Notes under the pieces: model-generated
What the model saw: only the letters and a program-made list of their open reading frames with translations
The model's database searches: none
What the model was told of the DNA's origin: nothing
Program-made: the position numbers and the translations under genes
Source of the DNA: an uncultured Alphaproteobacteria bacterium
GTDB taxonomy: Bacteria > Pseudomonadota > Alphaproteobacteria > HIMB59 > GCA-002718135
Reading direction: 5' to 3'
Length of the DNA: 62,595 nucleotides
Assembly: GCA_902553945.1 (NCBI GenBank)
Contig: CACDMT010000004.1
Span: forward strand, 1-62,595
Shown here: one piece after another, positions 1 through 8,353 of the stretch
Layout: every line of letters starts with the position of its first letter
Numbering within the stretch: the stretch's first letter is position 1

Positions 1-878
1 GACATTATAGACATAGGCCATTTATATTTTAAGTGACTTTCTAAAAGTGATTTTGTTATTTCTCTATCACGAGGATACATTCCAAAATTTGTATCAGCTA
101 AATGCAAATTTGTAATTTTGAGCTTTTCAGCTCTTTTTGCTATGTATTGAATCTCTTCATTAACTCTATCTGTTGAAAACATATGAATTTTTTGAAAATA
201 ATCATTTCCTGTATGACAAAATGAGCATTTAAATGGACACCCTCTATTGGTTTCCAAAAAAGGTGTTAGTTTACCATCAAAAAAATGATCCATTAATCCA
301 TTTAAATAAGGTGAGGGAATATCATCTAATATTTTAATTCTTTCAGATGGATTACCTTTAAACAAATTATCTTTATTATTTTTATCTAAAAAAACAGCAC
401 CATTAATAGGTGTTTCAAATATTTTATCTTTATTTAAGTTAGATTCCATTATTCTATTTATTATATTAGTTGTTGTTATTTCACCTTCCATAATCATAAA
501 GATATCAGTAGAAGGTCTTAATTTCATAAATTCAATTTGTTGAGCGTCATCATGAGGAAAATTAGGGCCGCCTTGGGCAACTATTATGTTCGGATTTATT
601 CTTTTAGCAATTGATGAAATATGCTCAGAAAGATTACTATTCCAAGAATAATTACTTAAACATATTAAATCCGGACTTTCATTTTTTAATGCTTCAATGA
701 CAGTATTGGGATATTTAAACAATTGAACACTTATTTCATTTTCAAATTTTTTTTTAGCGTATGATGCTATAAAACCAATGTTTATTGGTATTGTATCAGA
801 AACAAGAATAATAGTGTCATATGTTAAATCACAAAAAAATATTTTTAAAGGTCTTCTTTTTTTAAAATTTTTATTCAT
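1..878 (-). CDS. B12-binding domain radical SAM protein, C-terminus cut by window edge
   Basis: Read on the minus strand from the ATG at 878, an open frame of about 292 residues runs off the left edge without a stop. Residues about 10-145 resemble the cobalamin-binding Rossmann domain that precedes many radical SAM domains. Residues 214-221 read CPFKCSFC, the CxxxCxxC motif that binds the radical SAM [4Fe-4S] cluster. The family includes methyltransferases, cyclases and other modifying enzymes acting on lipids, cofactors or secondary metabolites. The substrate cannot be told because the C-terminal part is missing. The next gene lies 129 bases away on the same strand and may or may not be co-transcribed. 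Confidence 0.85.
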   Translation of the reverse strand, partial: MNKNFKKRRPLKIFFCDLTYDTIILVSDTIPINIGFIASYAKKKFENEISVQLFKYPNTVIEALKNESPDLICLSNYSWNSNLSEHISSIAKRINPNIIVAQGGPNFPHDDAQQIEFMKLRPSTDIFMIMEGEITTTNIINRIMESNLNKDKIFETPINGAVFLDKNNKDNLFKGNPSERIKILDDIPSPYLNGLMDHFFDGKLTPFLETNRGCPFKCSFCHTGNDYFQKIHMFSTDRVNEEIQYIAKRAEKLKITNLHLADTNFGMYPRDREITKSLLESHLKYKWPMSIM

Positions 879-1007
879 TTATATTTTTGATTTAATCAAC
901 CTTAAGCCTTAGTAAGATAATTTATCTAATATTATAATGTAATTAATTAATTTCTAAAATTGTTTTTTGAATAAAATTATGTAAAAAATAGAATATATAG
1001 ATTTAAA

Positions 1008-1670
1008 TTAAAATAATTTTCCAACTATAAATAATCCAAAAGACACAGAAAAACCTATAGTAAATGCAGATACTATTGTACCTAAACCGACAATACCACC
1101 CAAATAATAACCTAAAAGTACAGCTGTTAATTCCAAAAATGTTCTAATATACGATAAGGGTAATTTTGTTTGTTTATTAATACCAGTCATTAACCCATCT
1201 CTTGGTCCTGGTCCTAAATTAGCAATTAAATAAAATCCACTACCTATACCTATAATTAAAATTCCTATTATCATTTGAATAAATTGTAATAAGAAAACTT
1301 GAGGTTTTGGTAAAAATGGCAAAGTAATATCTAAAACAATCGAAATAAGTATAGCATTTAAAATAGTGCCTATTCCAGGTTTTTGTTTTAATGGAAACCA
1401 AAATAAAAGAACTAAAACACTTATAATAAATGTAGTAACACCAATTGTAAAACCAGTTTTAAATGATAATCCTTGATGAAGAACAAACCATGGGCTTACC
1501 CCAATATTAGCATTTAACAATAGAGCCTCACCAATAGCAAATAAAATTAATCCAAAAATTAAATATATAATAGTTAATTTATTTGGTTTTAAATTATATT
1601 CATAAGATGAGCTCCATGTAAGATTAGGGATTTTTTTTAAAGTAAGCACATAAATTATATTTTTCATCAT
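1008..1670 (-). CDS. YczE/YyaS/YitT-type integral membrane protein
   Basis: The 220-residue protein has about five hydrophobic spans after a polar N-terminal stretch of some 30 residues. The phrases NANIGVSPWFVLHQGLS and IANLGPGPRDGLM match the repeated glycine-proline loops of the YczE/YitT membrane family, whose transport or signalling role is unknown. Two adjacent Met codons could start it; the first is taken. It is transcribed away from the Rieske oxygenase gene with only 49 bases between the start codons, so the two promoters must share that space. Family assignment is reasonable; function is unknown. Confidence 0.75.
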   Translation of the reverse strand: MMKNIIYVLTLKKIPNLTWSSSYEYNLKPNKLTIIYLIFGLILFAIGEALLLNANIGVSPWFVLHQGLSFKTGFTIGVTTFIISVLVLLFWFPLKQKPGIGTILNAILISIVLDITLPFLPKPQVFLLQFIQMIIGILIIGIGSGFYLIANLGPGPRDGLMTGINKQTKLPLSYIRTFLELTAVLLGYYLGGIVGLGTIVSAFTIGFSVSFGLFIVGKLF

Positions 1671-1719
1671 AAATTTTATTTTGTTTATTACATATTAATG
1701 TTTAAACTTATATTTAATT

Positions 1720-2898
1720 ATGAATGAAATTTATGAATATATTAATAAAGAAAAATTATCTTCTGTCTTAAAAAGTATAGAAAAAGCTAATGGGCTTCCA
1801 AACGAATGTTATTTAGAAGGTGAATATAATAAAATTGAAAGAAAAAAAATATTTGAAGATAATTGGGTTGTAATAGGAACAGCAAGCTCTATTCCAGAAA
1901 TTGGTGATGTTAAAAGTTTTAATCTCTTAGGTATACCGCTTATTATACTACGAGATAAAAAAAAAGATATTAAAGTATTTCATAATGTATGCAGTCATAG
2001 AGGGTACAAATTAATTAATAAAGATTGTAAAATTAATAATGTTATAAGATGTCCTTATCATTCATGGTCATATAATCTCTCAGGTGAGTTAGTAGCTACA
2101 CCACATATAGGTGGAGTTAATATTCATAATCATATTAATTTTAATAAAAATGAAAATAATTTAAAAGAAGTGAAAAGCTTTATTTGGTTAGATTTAATAC
2201 TCATAAATATCTCTGAAAATGCAATTCCATTCAATGATTATATAAAACCTCTAGAAAAAAGATGGTCTGAATTTATTTCTAAAGAAGATTATGAATTAAT
2301 TGTTCATCCAAAAGATTATGGTAATTTTAGTTTTGAAGCAAAATGTAATTGGAAATTTGCTATTGAGAATTTTTGTGAAAGTTATCACTTACCCTTTGTT
2401 CACCCAGGATTAAACGAATATTCTAAAATTGATGATCATTATCATATAGAAGGATTACCAAACCGTTTTGCTGGACAAGGATCATATGTTTATAATCCAA
2501 ATTTTAAAAACAAAGAACAATTTCCCACTTTTCCAAGTTGGCCTAAATATAAATATAAACACGCTGAATATGTTGCCCTATTTCCTAATGTTATGTTGGG
2601 TATTCATAAAGATCATTATTATGCATTTTGGTTAGAGCCTATCAATCATAATAAAACACTTGAACATATGGAAATATATTATGTCGGAGAAGAAGCTGCT
2701 TTATCAAAAAAATATAAAAAAATACGTAAAGAAAATTATATTCAATGGAAAAAAATTATGACTGAAGATTTAGACATAATTCAAGGAATGCAAGAAGGAA
2801 GAAACTCCCCAATTTACAATGGTGGTAATTTTTCACCAGTGCTTGATAATCCTACTCATCACTTTGCAAAATGGGTAGTTAATGAAATAATTAAATAA
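1720..2898 (+). CDS. Rieske [2Fe-2S] ring-hydroxylating-type oxygenase, alpha subunit
   Basis: The 392-residue protein has an N-terminal Rieske domain with cluster ligands C91, H93, C111 and H114 (CSHRG then CPYHSW). A C-terminal catalytic domain follows, with NWKFAIENFCESYH: H223 and H228 are likely iron ligands, with an acidic partner near residue 350 (EDLDIIQGMQ). The NWK-EN-E-YH pattern is typical of the group that contains choline monooxygenase, glycine-betaine monooxygenase GbcA and carnitine monooxygenase CntA. A quaternary-amine or similar small substrate is therefore plausible but not shown. No reductase or ferredoxin gene is adjacent, so electrons must come from elsewhere. Confidence 0.88.
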   Translation: MNEIYEYINKEKLSSVLKSIEKANGLPNECYLEGEYNKIERKKIFEDNWVVIGTASSIPEIGDVKSFNLLGIPLIILRDKKKDIKVFHNVCSHRGYKLINKDCKINNVIRCPYHSWSYNLSGELVATPHIGGVNIHNHINFNKNENNLKEVKSFIWLDLILINISENAIPFNDYIKPLEKRWSEFISKEDYELIVHPKDYGNFSFEAKCNWKFAIENFCESYHLPFVHPGLNEYSKIDDHYHIEGLPNRFAGQGSYVYNPNFKNKEQFPTFPSWPKYKYKHAEYVALFPNVMLGIHKDHYYAFWLEPINHNKTLEHMEIYYVGEEAALSKKYKKIRKENYIQWKKIMTEDLDIIQGMQEGRNSPIYNGGNFSPVLDNPTHHFAKWVVNEIIK

Positions 2899-2929
2899 AT
2901 ATATACGCCATTATTGATGGTTTAAAAAT

Positions 2930-3334
2930 TTATTGAAAATAACTTCTTATTTTTTTTCTTGATGCAAAGTGAACTATTATAGATACTACAAAAAAGAATA
3001 ATACAAATAAATACTCCCTGATTGGCACTTCTAAAGAATAAAAAACAAATAATGCACAAATTGTAAGTGATTTTAAATAAATGTCTAAAAATTGTAAGGG
3101 AAATAATTTTTCTGTCTGATAAAATAAATACCTCATACCAAAATAAATAAAAGTTAAAAAAACAGATAATCTTACTGAATTAGTTCTATGATAAGGAACT
3201 TCTTGTCTTTCGCTAAAATTAAATGGAAAATATACAGTGACTCCAAGTAGTTCCGAAATAACTATAAAAGCTGCCCATAATGATAAAATCGCAATAATAA
3301 ATTTAGATAATAATCTTGTCACTTCTCTAGTCAC
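2930..3334 (-). CDS. Small four-helix membrane protein of unknown function
   Basis: The 134-residue product has about four hydrophobic spans (around residues 8-35, 52-70, 83-103 and 105-125) and a basic C-terminus. It belongs to no family I recognise. It converges on the Rieske gene 31 bases away. That gap holds only a weak 4-5 bp CCAT/ATGG hairpin, so no terminator is called. The continuous hydrophobic pattern and lack of a competing frame suggest a real gene, but no function can be proposed. Confidence 0.6.
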   Translation of the reverse strand: MTREVTRLLSKFIIAILSLWAAFIVISELLGVTVYFPFNFSERQEVPYHRTNSVRLSVFLTFIYFGMRYLFYQTEKLFPLQFLDIYLKSLTICALFVFYSLEVPIREYLFVLFFFVVSIIVHFASRKKIRSYFQ

Positions 3335-3477
3335 TTCATTATACTTTCATACGATCTTTTGCTACTAAACATAAATATTTTAAAGTTGTGACATGTTTAA
3401 TTATTATCTTTTACAATAAATTTGAAAAAATAGTATTAATTTCAAACATTATTTAAAAAATGGCTAATTATATAGAT

Positions 3478-3873
3478 TTAATTAAAGTTATTTTTAATAG
3501 GTGAAAAAAATAAGAGAATTAAAATTGCCCCACTTAACATTCCTCCTATTTGATCTAAAATTCCACTATATGAAGTAAAAATTACTGACCCATTAAAAAA
3601 ATTAAACAGAAGACCTAAAATAATTAAAATTAAATAAAGATTTTTAGCGTATGTGATAAAACGATAAAGTAAGTTTAGTGTAAGAAGATATAAAAGAAAC
3701 AAAGATAGCGATAATATTTTATTAAAGTATTCAAAATTAGATAATATACCTCTGTCTAAAAAATTATAAATATCTACAAATTCTTTTGGTTGATAAATAG
3801 AAGAAATAACTATTAAAATTAAAATTATAAAATCTAATATTATTAAATTTTTAAATAACTTTTCTAAATCCAT
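3478..3873 (-). CDS. Small four-helix membrane protein of unknown function
   Basis: The 131-residue protein consists of about four transmembrane segments joined by short loops. The N-terminus MDLEKLFKNL is polar and the tail SPIKNNFN is basic. I do not recognise the family. It lies between another unknown membrane protein (143 bases downstream, empty AT-rich sequence) and the phosphatidylcholine synthase gene (51 bases upstream) on the same strand. Co-transcription with pcs is possible, and a membrane-lipid-related role would be a guess from position only. Confidence 0.6.
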   Translation of the reverse strand: MDLEKLFKNLIILDFIILILIVISSIYQPKEFVDIYNFLDRGILSNFEYFNKILSLSLFLLYLLTLNLLYRFITYAKNLYLILIILGLLFNFFNGSVIFTSYSGILDQIGGMLSGAILILLFFSPIKNNFN

Positions 3874-3924
3874 AATACATAATTATGTTAATTAATACTA
3901 AAAAGAAAGTTAATTAATATTTTG

Positions 3925-4644
3925 TTAATAGTCTTTTATTGATCTTAAAAAACATATCCATGTAAAATATCCTGTACAAACTAACCAAATAATTAAAACT
4001 ATTGTATCATTAATAATTAAATTAATTTCTGATTTTGTAACTAATCTTATTGTTGTGGCAGCCCATATAATAGTAAAAAAAATTGTTAAATTTTTGTAAG
4101 ACTTTACCCTTAATGGGTGAACAAATTTCCATGGTATAAAAGTAAGAACAGATAATATAATTATCACAATTAAATTAATCCATTCATTGGTATTTAAAAT
4201 AAAAAAATATAAAACTACAATATTCCAAACTGCAGGAAATCCAGAGAAGTAATAATCATCAGTTTTCATATTTACATTAATAAAAGTGTAAAGTGAGACC
4301 CCTATTATTAATGCAGGTAAAAAAATATTGAATCCATTAGGGACCATATTAAAAAAGTAGATCATCAAAGCTGGATTAATAACGTAATTTAAATAATCAA
4401 TAATACTATCTAAAATAACACCATCTAAATTTGGAACTTTTTCTTCAACATTTATTTTTCTTGCAATATTTCCGTCTGTGCCATCTACAATTAAGGCAAT
4501 ACCTAAAAATAAAAATGCACCTACTTGATCATTATTTAAAGTAGAAATCATAGCTAAAAATCCAAGAATAGCTCCTGTAGCAGTATATGCGTGTACCGCG
4601 TAGCCAGATAATTTATCTTTATCAACTTTCATTATTTGATGCAT
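3925..4644 (-). CDS. pcs: Phosphatidylcholine synthase (CDP-diacylglycerol-choline phosphatidyltransferase)
   Basis: The enzyme joins choline directly to CDP-diacylglycerol in the inner membrane to make phosphatidylcholine, a route found mainly in alphaproteobacteria. The CDP-alcohol phosphatidyltransferase signature is complete: D54, D57, G58, A61, R62, then G75, D79 and D83. About seven to eight hydrophobic spans follow through the 239 residues, and length and HAYTATGAILGFLA near the N-terminus fit Pcs rather than PgsA or PssA. The second Met (MKVDKDK) is an equally possible start. It depends on imported choline, so a choline transporter should exist elsewhere in the genome. Confidence 0.88.
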   Translation of the reverse strand: MHQIMKVDKDKLSGYAVHAYTATGAILGFLAMISTLNNDQVGAFLFLGIALIVDGTDGNIARKINVEEKVPNLDGVILDSIIDYLNYVINPALMIYFFNMVPNGFNIFLPALIIGVSLYTFINVNMKTDDYYFSGFPAVWNIVVLYFFILNTNEWINLIVIIILSVLTFIPWKFVHPLRVKSYKNLTIFFTIIWAATTIRLVTKSEINLIINDTIVLIIWLVCTGYFTWICFLRSIKDY

Positions 4645-4711
4645 TTATCATTAAAATTCTTCCTTGTTTAGATAAATAAAATAATTCCTAGAGTTATGGG
4701 AAAATATTTAT

Positions 4712-5092
4712 TTATAGTAAAGAAATTATATCTTTATCACCTTCAGCAAATTCGTAATTTTTAAATTCTTCTTTAGATACCCATGCAAAGTCTTCATGCT
4801 CATTTAATATTATTTCTCCTCTTAGAATTGAGCAAAAAAAATAGTGTAATCTCACATTTATCTTATCATCTTTATAATTTTCTTCACCTAACTTACTATC
4901 TACTTTTATATCAACGTTTAATTCTTCTTTAATTTCTCTAATTACTGTTTCTTCTAAAGTTTCATTTTCATCTTGTTTGCCTCCTGGAAATTCATAAAAT
5001 CCGCCCAGATGTTTTTTTTTATTTCTTTTAGCTATAAAAAATTTGTTTTTTTTTGTTATAATAGCAGCTGCAACGTTTATTTTTTTCATCAA
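4712..5092 (-). CDS. mutT: Nudix hydrolase, MutT-like (8-oxo-dGTP diphosphatase)
   Basis: The 126-residue protein contains a complete Nudix box: G38, E44, R52, E53, E56 and E57 in the order GX5EX7REUXEE. Size, and the phrases AAAIITKKNKFFIAKR and GGFYEFPGGK, match MutT enzymes that remove oxidised dGTP from the nucleotide pool. The start codon overlaps the stop of the upstream photolyase gene by four bases (5089-5092), so the two are translationally coupled. Pairing with a photolyase fits a DNA-damage-avoidance operon. In alphaproteobacteria mutT usually sits beside argJ or secA, which are not here; another Nudix substrate remains possible. Confidence 0.82.
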   Translation of the reverse strand: MMKKINVAAAIITKKNKFFIAKRNKKKHLGGFYEFPGGKQDENETLEETVIREIKEELNVDIKVDSKLGEENYKDDKINVRLHYFFCSILRGEIILNEHEDFAWVSKEEFKNYEFAEGDKDIISLL

Positions 5093-6567
5093 GTTGTATT
5101 ATCACGAATAAATTGATTTGCTTTTTTTATTATATATTTTTTTCTTTCTTCTTTCATTTTATCATAAATAACAACCATCATATTTAATCTTGGATTTGTT
5201 TGAAAAAAATTTCTATTTTTATTTATAAATCGCCAATACAAACCATCCATAATATCATTCCATGGACCTTTTTTAAAATTCATCATTTTTTTAAAATAAC
5301 TTGATCCGCAAATATATGGTTTTGTACTAAAAATTCCACCATCGGAAAATAATCCCATTCCATAAACATTTGGGCTCATAACCCAGCAACTTGAATCAGT
5401 GTACACTTCCATAAACCAATTATACACTTGTTTAGGTTCTATCTCACACAAATTCATTATATTACAAATAATCATTAAACGTTCAATATGATGAGAATAT
5501 CCATATTTAATTGCATTTGAAATACTGTGATCTAAAGGATCTAGTCCTGTTGATCCATTATACCAACTTTTTGTTAAAGATTTTTTATGTTTAAAAAAAT
5601 TATTATTTTCTAATTCTTTGTCATAGTTTTGATAAATACCTCTAATAAATTCTCTCCAACCAATTATTTGTCTTACATAACCTTCATAAGAATTAATTTT
5701 AATCTTACTTTCTACTTTTTTAATACGTTGAATAATAATTTCAGGTGTTATTAATCCTAAATTAATTAGTGGACTTAATGCACTATGAAATAAGAAATTG
5801 TTATTAGTGTCAACAGCATCTTCATAATCTCCAAATAAATTAAATTTTTTTTCAATAAAATGATCAAGCCATTTAATTGCATCGAAATAAGTGGTTGGAA
5901 GCCAAAAATTATTTACATCACCAAGATGTTTTGGAAAATGCTTTTGTACTTCTTTTTTTAACTTCTGTGTGTGCATAGTTTCATTAGCACTTATCATACT
6001 TGGTATTTTAATTGATGATGGAAGTTTTTTTCTATTATCATCATCAAAACTCCACTTTCCTCCTTTTGGCTTACCTTTATCCATTAATATATCTGTTTTT
6101 GTTCTCACTATTTTATAAAAATTAGCCATAAATGGTTTTTTTGTTTTTGATAGATAGTTTTTAAAATCATCTCTGGAATTCAAAAACATTGGAGAAGGTA
6201 TTACTTTCCAGTTAATTTTAAGTTTTTTTATTAAGGACATTATTTTTTTTTCAAAAAATTTGTCTTCAATTTCAAATGAAACTAATTGATTTATTTTATT
6301 TTTTTTTATAAAAATCTCTAATTTTTTTTCATAAGGCACTTTGAAATCATTGTTAAGATCTAGATAATTTATTTTAAATTTATTTTTTTTAAGCTGATCT
6401 GCATAAGAGCGCATTGAAGATAAAAACAACAATAATTTAAGTTTGTGATGCTTTTGAAACGTACATAAACCATAATCTTCACACATGAAAAAAATGGATT
6501 TTTTATAATCTTCAAGGTTTTTTATAGGAAATAATTGATTTCCAAGTATCATAAATAAGCTATTCAT
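5089..6567 (-). CDS. Cryptochrome/photolyase of the FeS-BCP (PhrB-like) family
   Basis: The 492-residue protein starts with an alpha/beta domain (about 1-130) and continues into the helical FAD-binding photolyase core. The phrases YVRQIIGWREFIRGIYQ, FDAIKWLDHFI and PNVYGMGLFSDGGIFSTKPY are typical of the deoxyribodipyrimidine photolyase-related family whose studied members are (6-4) photolyases (PhrB) or CryB. Likely role: light-driven repair of UV photoproducts. In PhrB the [4Fe-4S] cluster uses one mid-protein Cys and a CxxC plus Cys near the C-terminus. Here that late motif is absent: the region reads NFKKGPWNDIMDGLYW. Remaining candidates are C368, C374, C394 and C420, so cluster binding is uncertain. 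It heads a two-gene operon with mutT. Confidence 0.85.
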   Translation of the reverse strand: MNSLFMILGNQLFPIKNLEDYKKSIFFMCEDYGLCTFQKHHKLKLLLFLSSMRSYADQLKKNKFKINYLDLNNDFKVPYEKKLEIFIKKNKINQLVSFEIEDKFFEKKIMSLIKKLKINWKVIPSPMFLNSRDDFKNYLSKTKKPFMANFYKIVRTKTDILMDKGKPKGGKWSFDDDNRKKLPSSIKIPSMISANETMHTQKLKKEVQKHFPKHLGDVNNFWLPTTYFDAIKWLDHFIEKKFNLFGDYEDAVDTNNNFLFHSALSPLINLGLITPEIIIQRIKKVESKIKINSYEGYVRQIIGWREFIRGIYQNYDKELENNNFFKHKKSLTKSWYNGSTGLDPLDHSISNAIKYGYSHHIERLMIICNIMNLCEIEPKQVYNWFMEVYTDSSCWVMSPNVYGMGLFSDGGIFSTKPYICGSSYFKKMMNFKKGPWNDIMDGLYWRFINKNRNFFQTNPRLNMMVVIYDKMKEERKKYIIKKANQFIRDNTT

Positions 6568-6661
6568 TTAAAGTTAAGATAGTAACTTATTCTCTAATTT
6601 TAAGATTTTATTGTATTTTATTACTTATTTTAGACAATTTTAATTTATAATCTAAAATATA

Positions 6662-7171
6662 ATGTTCAAAATTTATAAGAATTTATTAATAATTTTACTG
6701 CTAAGTTTGCCTCTACTTTCTTGCAATACTACATCTTCAAATAATGTTAAAAAATCAGATGCCCAAAAAATTACTAACATAGAATATGGAACAATTAAAA
6801 CTTCACTGCCAGTGAAGATAAAGGGGGAAAGTGATTGGATTGGTTTAACAGCAGGAACAATGATTGGAGGATTATTGGGAACTCAAATATGTGGTCAAGA
6901 AGAAGTTTTAGGTACAAAATGTCAAGACATAGCCGTAGTTTATGGAGCAATTGGGGGAGCTGCATTAGGTTCAGTAATACAAGCAAAAATTGGAAATCAT
7001 GATGGATTTCAATATATTATTAATATTGATCAGTGTGGTGAAAATTCAACTAATTGTGAGAGTAATCAAGATAAAGCTTTTGTTCAGGGCGATGAAAATC
7101 CGATAGCTAAAGGTCATCGTGTTGTTATTATCTATGGTGATGATGTTAGAGTTATGCCATATGAAAATTAA
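6662..7171 (+). CDS. SlyB-like glycine-zipper outer-membrane lipoprotein
   Basis: A 20-residue signal peptide ends in the lipobox LLSC, giving lipid-modified C21. After a polar linker, residues about 40-53 (EYGTIKTSLPVKIK) and the glycine-rich pair of hydrophobic segments at about 60-105 match SlyB/17-kDa surface-antigen lipoproteins, small outer-membrane proteins tied to envelope integrity. The C-terminal domain (about 112-167) carries two extra Cys in DQCGENSTNC. The next gene starts inside its last codons (11-base overlap), so the two are co-translated. Family is fairly clear; specific role is not. Confidence 0.8.
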   Translation: MFKIYKNLLIILLLSLPLLSCNTTSSNNVKKSDAQKITNIEYGTIKTSLPVKIKGESDWIGLTAGTMIGGLLGTQICGQEEVLGTKCQDIAVVYGAIGGAALGSVIQAKIGNHDGFQYIINIDQCGENSTNCESNQDKAFVQGDENPIAKGHRVVIIYGDDVRVMPYEN

Positions 7172-8018
7172 TTTATTAAAAATTTTAGTTATAATTATTT
7201 GTTTTTTTTCATTTAAAATAAATGCTGAATTAGTTTTTGAAGACAATTTTCCTAAAAATTTACAAGGAGTTTGGAGTGAAGATTGTCAATCGGAATATCA
7301 AGTTTTTATTATTTCCAATAATACTAGTATGTGGATCGACGAAACTTATGTAGGATTTAATATTTCTAAAACTTCTAAAGTTCAAGATTGGGTAGCATAT
7401 AAATGGGGGGAACTAGACGTTAGTTATTATTATTTTTTAAAAAAAGATGGAAATCAATTATTAGAAATTACAGCCCCTGAAGAATGGGATGGGATAGATT
7501 ATTCTTTTTTAAATTCATCAAACTACTCTTCTTATGAAAAATGTGAGTCAATACCGAGTATATATCAAATAATTTATGGAGAAATAATTAGTTTAATGAA
7601 TTCGCAAATTATAGAAACCTGTAACAATGATACAAATCCATCTAATTGTATAAATGAAACTTTTAGTTTTCTTGACGTATCAAAAGACAATGAACTATCA
7701 GTTGCTGAACTAACTCGTGCTGCAAGAATTGTTATTTATTTTACATTTATAGATAAAAAACTTGAAGAAGATAGAGATATTGGATTTGCTACATACACTA
7801 CTACCTCTCTTATTTTTCCAGCATTATCAAAAATTCTAATTGGAAATTATGATTATGATAATTCAAACACTATATCATTAAAAGAAATATATACCGATCG
7901 TATCGACACTTTAGATTATCAAGATTTATTTAAAGAAAATTTACAAGGCTTAGATCCTGGTGAATTAAGAAGATTAATTGAAAATTTAGATTTTTTGAAA
8001 TCATTAATGTTAAATTAA
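7161..8018 (+). CDS. Exported EF-hand calcium-binding protein of unknown function
   Basis: The ATG at 7161 is chosen over one at 7119 because it places a typical signal peptide (MKINLLKILVIIICFFSF, cleavage near NAELV) at the very N-terminus. The mature protein has an N-terminal beta-rich region beginning GVWSEDCQ, with four or more Cys. Two canonical 12-residue EF-hand loops follow: residues 172-183 (DVSKDNELSVAE) and 231-242 (DYDNSNTISLKE), with acidic or Ser/Asn residues at the calcium positions. It overlaps the upstream lipoprotein gene by 11 bases and is probably its partner in the periplasm. A calcium-responsive envelope role is inference. Confidence 0.8.
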   Translation: MKINLLKILVIIICFFSFKINAELVFEDNFPKNLQGVWSEDCQSEYQVFIISNNTSMWIDETYVGFNISKTSKVQDWVAYKWGELDVSYYYFLKKDGNQLLEITAPEEWDGIDYSFLNSSNYSSYEKCESIPSIYQIIYGEIISLMNSQIIETCNNDTNPSNCINETFSFLDVSKDNELSVAELTRAARIVIYFTFIDKKLEEDRDIGFATYTTTSLIFPALSKILIGNYDYDNSNTISLKEIYTDRIDTLDYQDLFKENLQGLDPGELRRLIENLDFLKSLMLN

Positions 8019-8062
8019 TTTACTAACTTGACTTTTTAATATTTAATTAAATATAAATACTT

Positions 8063-8146
8063 ATGAATAAAAGAAACTTATATGCAGCAATAGCAATTGT
8101 TTTTATTTTTTTGGCATTAAATTTAACAATTTTATTTTTTTATTAA
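8063..8146 (+). CDS. Putative 27-residue single-span membrane peptide
   Basis: An ATG at 8063 opens a 27-codon frame ending TAA at 8144-8146. It encodes MNKRNLYAAIAIVFIFLALN followed by LTILFFY: a basic start and one uninterrupted hydrophobic helix. It fills the space between the EF-hand gene and the next small gene on the same strand, leaving three bases before the latter. The topology (positive-inside then one helix) is what a real small membrane protein looks like, but AT-rich sequence can produce such frames by chance. Confidence 0.45.
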   Translation: MNKRNLYAAIAIVFIFLALNLTILFFY

Positions 8147-8149
8147 AGC

Positions 8150-8353
8150 ATGGTCATAAAAAATAAATCTAGTATCTATAAAAAATTATATGAACTTAAT
8201 GGCCAAAAATCTATGTTTGGTCATGATAACATTCATTTTAAAACAGTAAATTTACCCAATAAACAAAGGTACATTAACTTGTCTAGTAAATTTGGCTTAA
8301 AAAAAATCTATAGGTCAAAATCAATTAATATACCGTTTATATCTTTAAATTAA
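8150..8353 (+). CDS. Small basic protein of unknown function
   Basis: The 67-residue product is rich in Lys, Asn and Ser with no hydrophobic span and no motif I recognise. It begins three bases after the preceding 27-residue frame, and its TAA stop is followed directly by the GTG start of the metallopeptidase gene. That tight packing and the absence of a competing frame suggest a translated gene. It might be an accessory protein of the peptidase; this is only positional inference. Confidence 0.45.
   Translation: MVIKNKSSIYKKLYELNGQKSMFGHDNIHFKTVNLPNKQRYINLSSKFGLKKIYRSKSINIPFISLN

Noticed and set aside
2899..2929. Possible terminator between the Rieske and convergent membrane-protein genes
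   Set aside because: The stem is only 4-5 bp (CCAT/ATGG) with a broken T-run; too weak to call.
7119..7160. Upstream start for the EF-hand protein
   Set aside because: It lies within the lipoprotein gene and would put 14 residues before a typical signal peptide; the ATG at 7161 is better.
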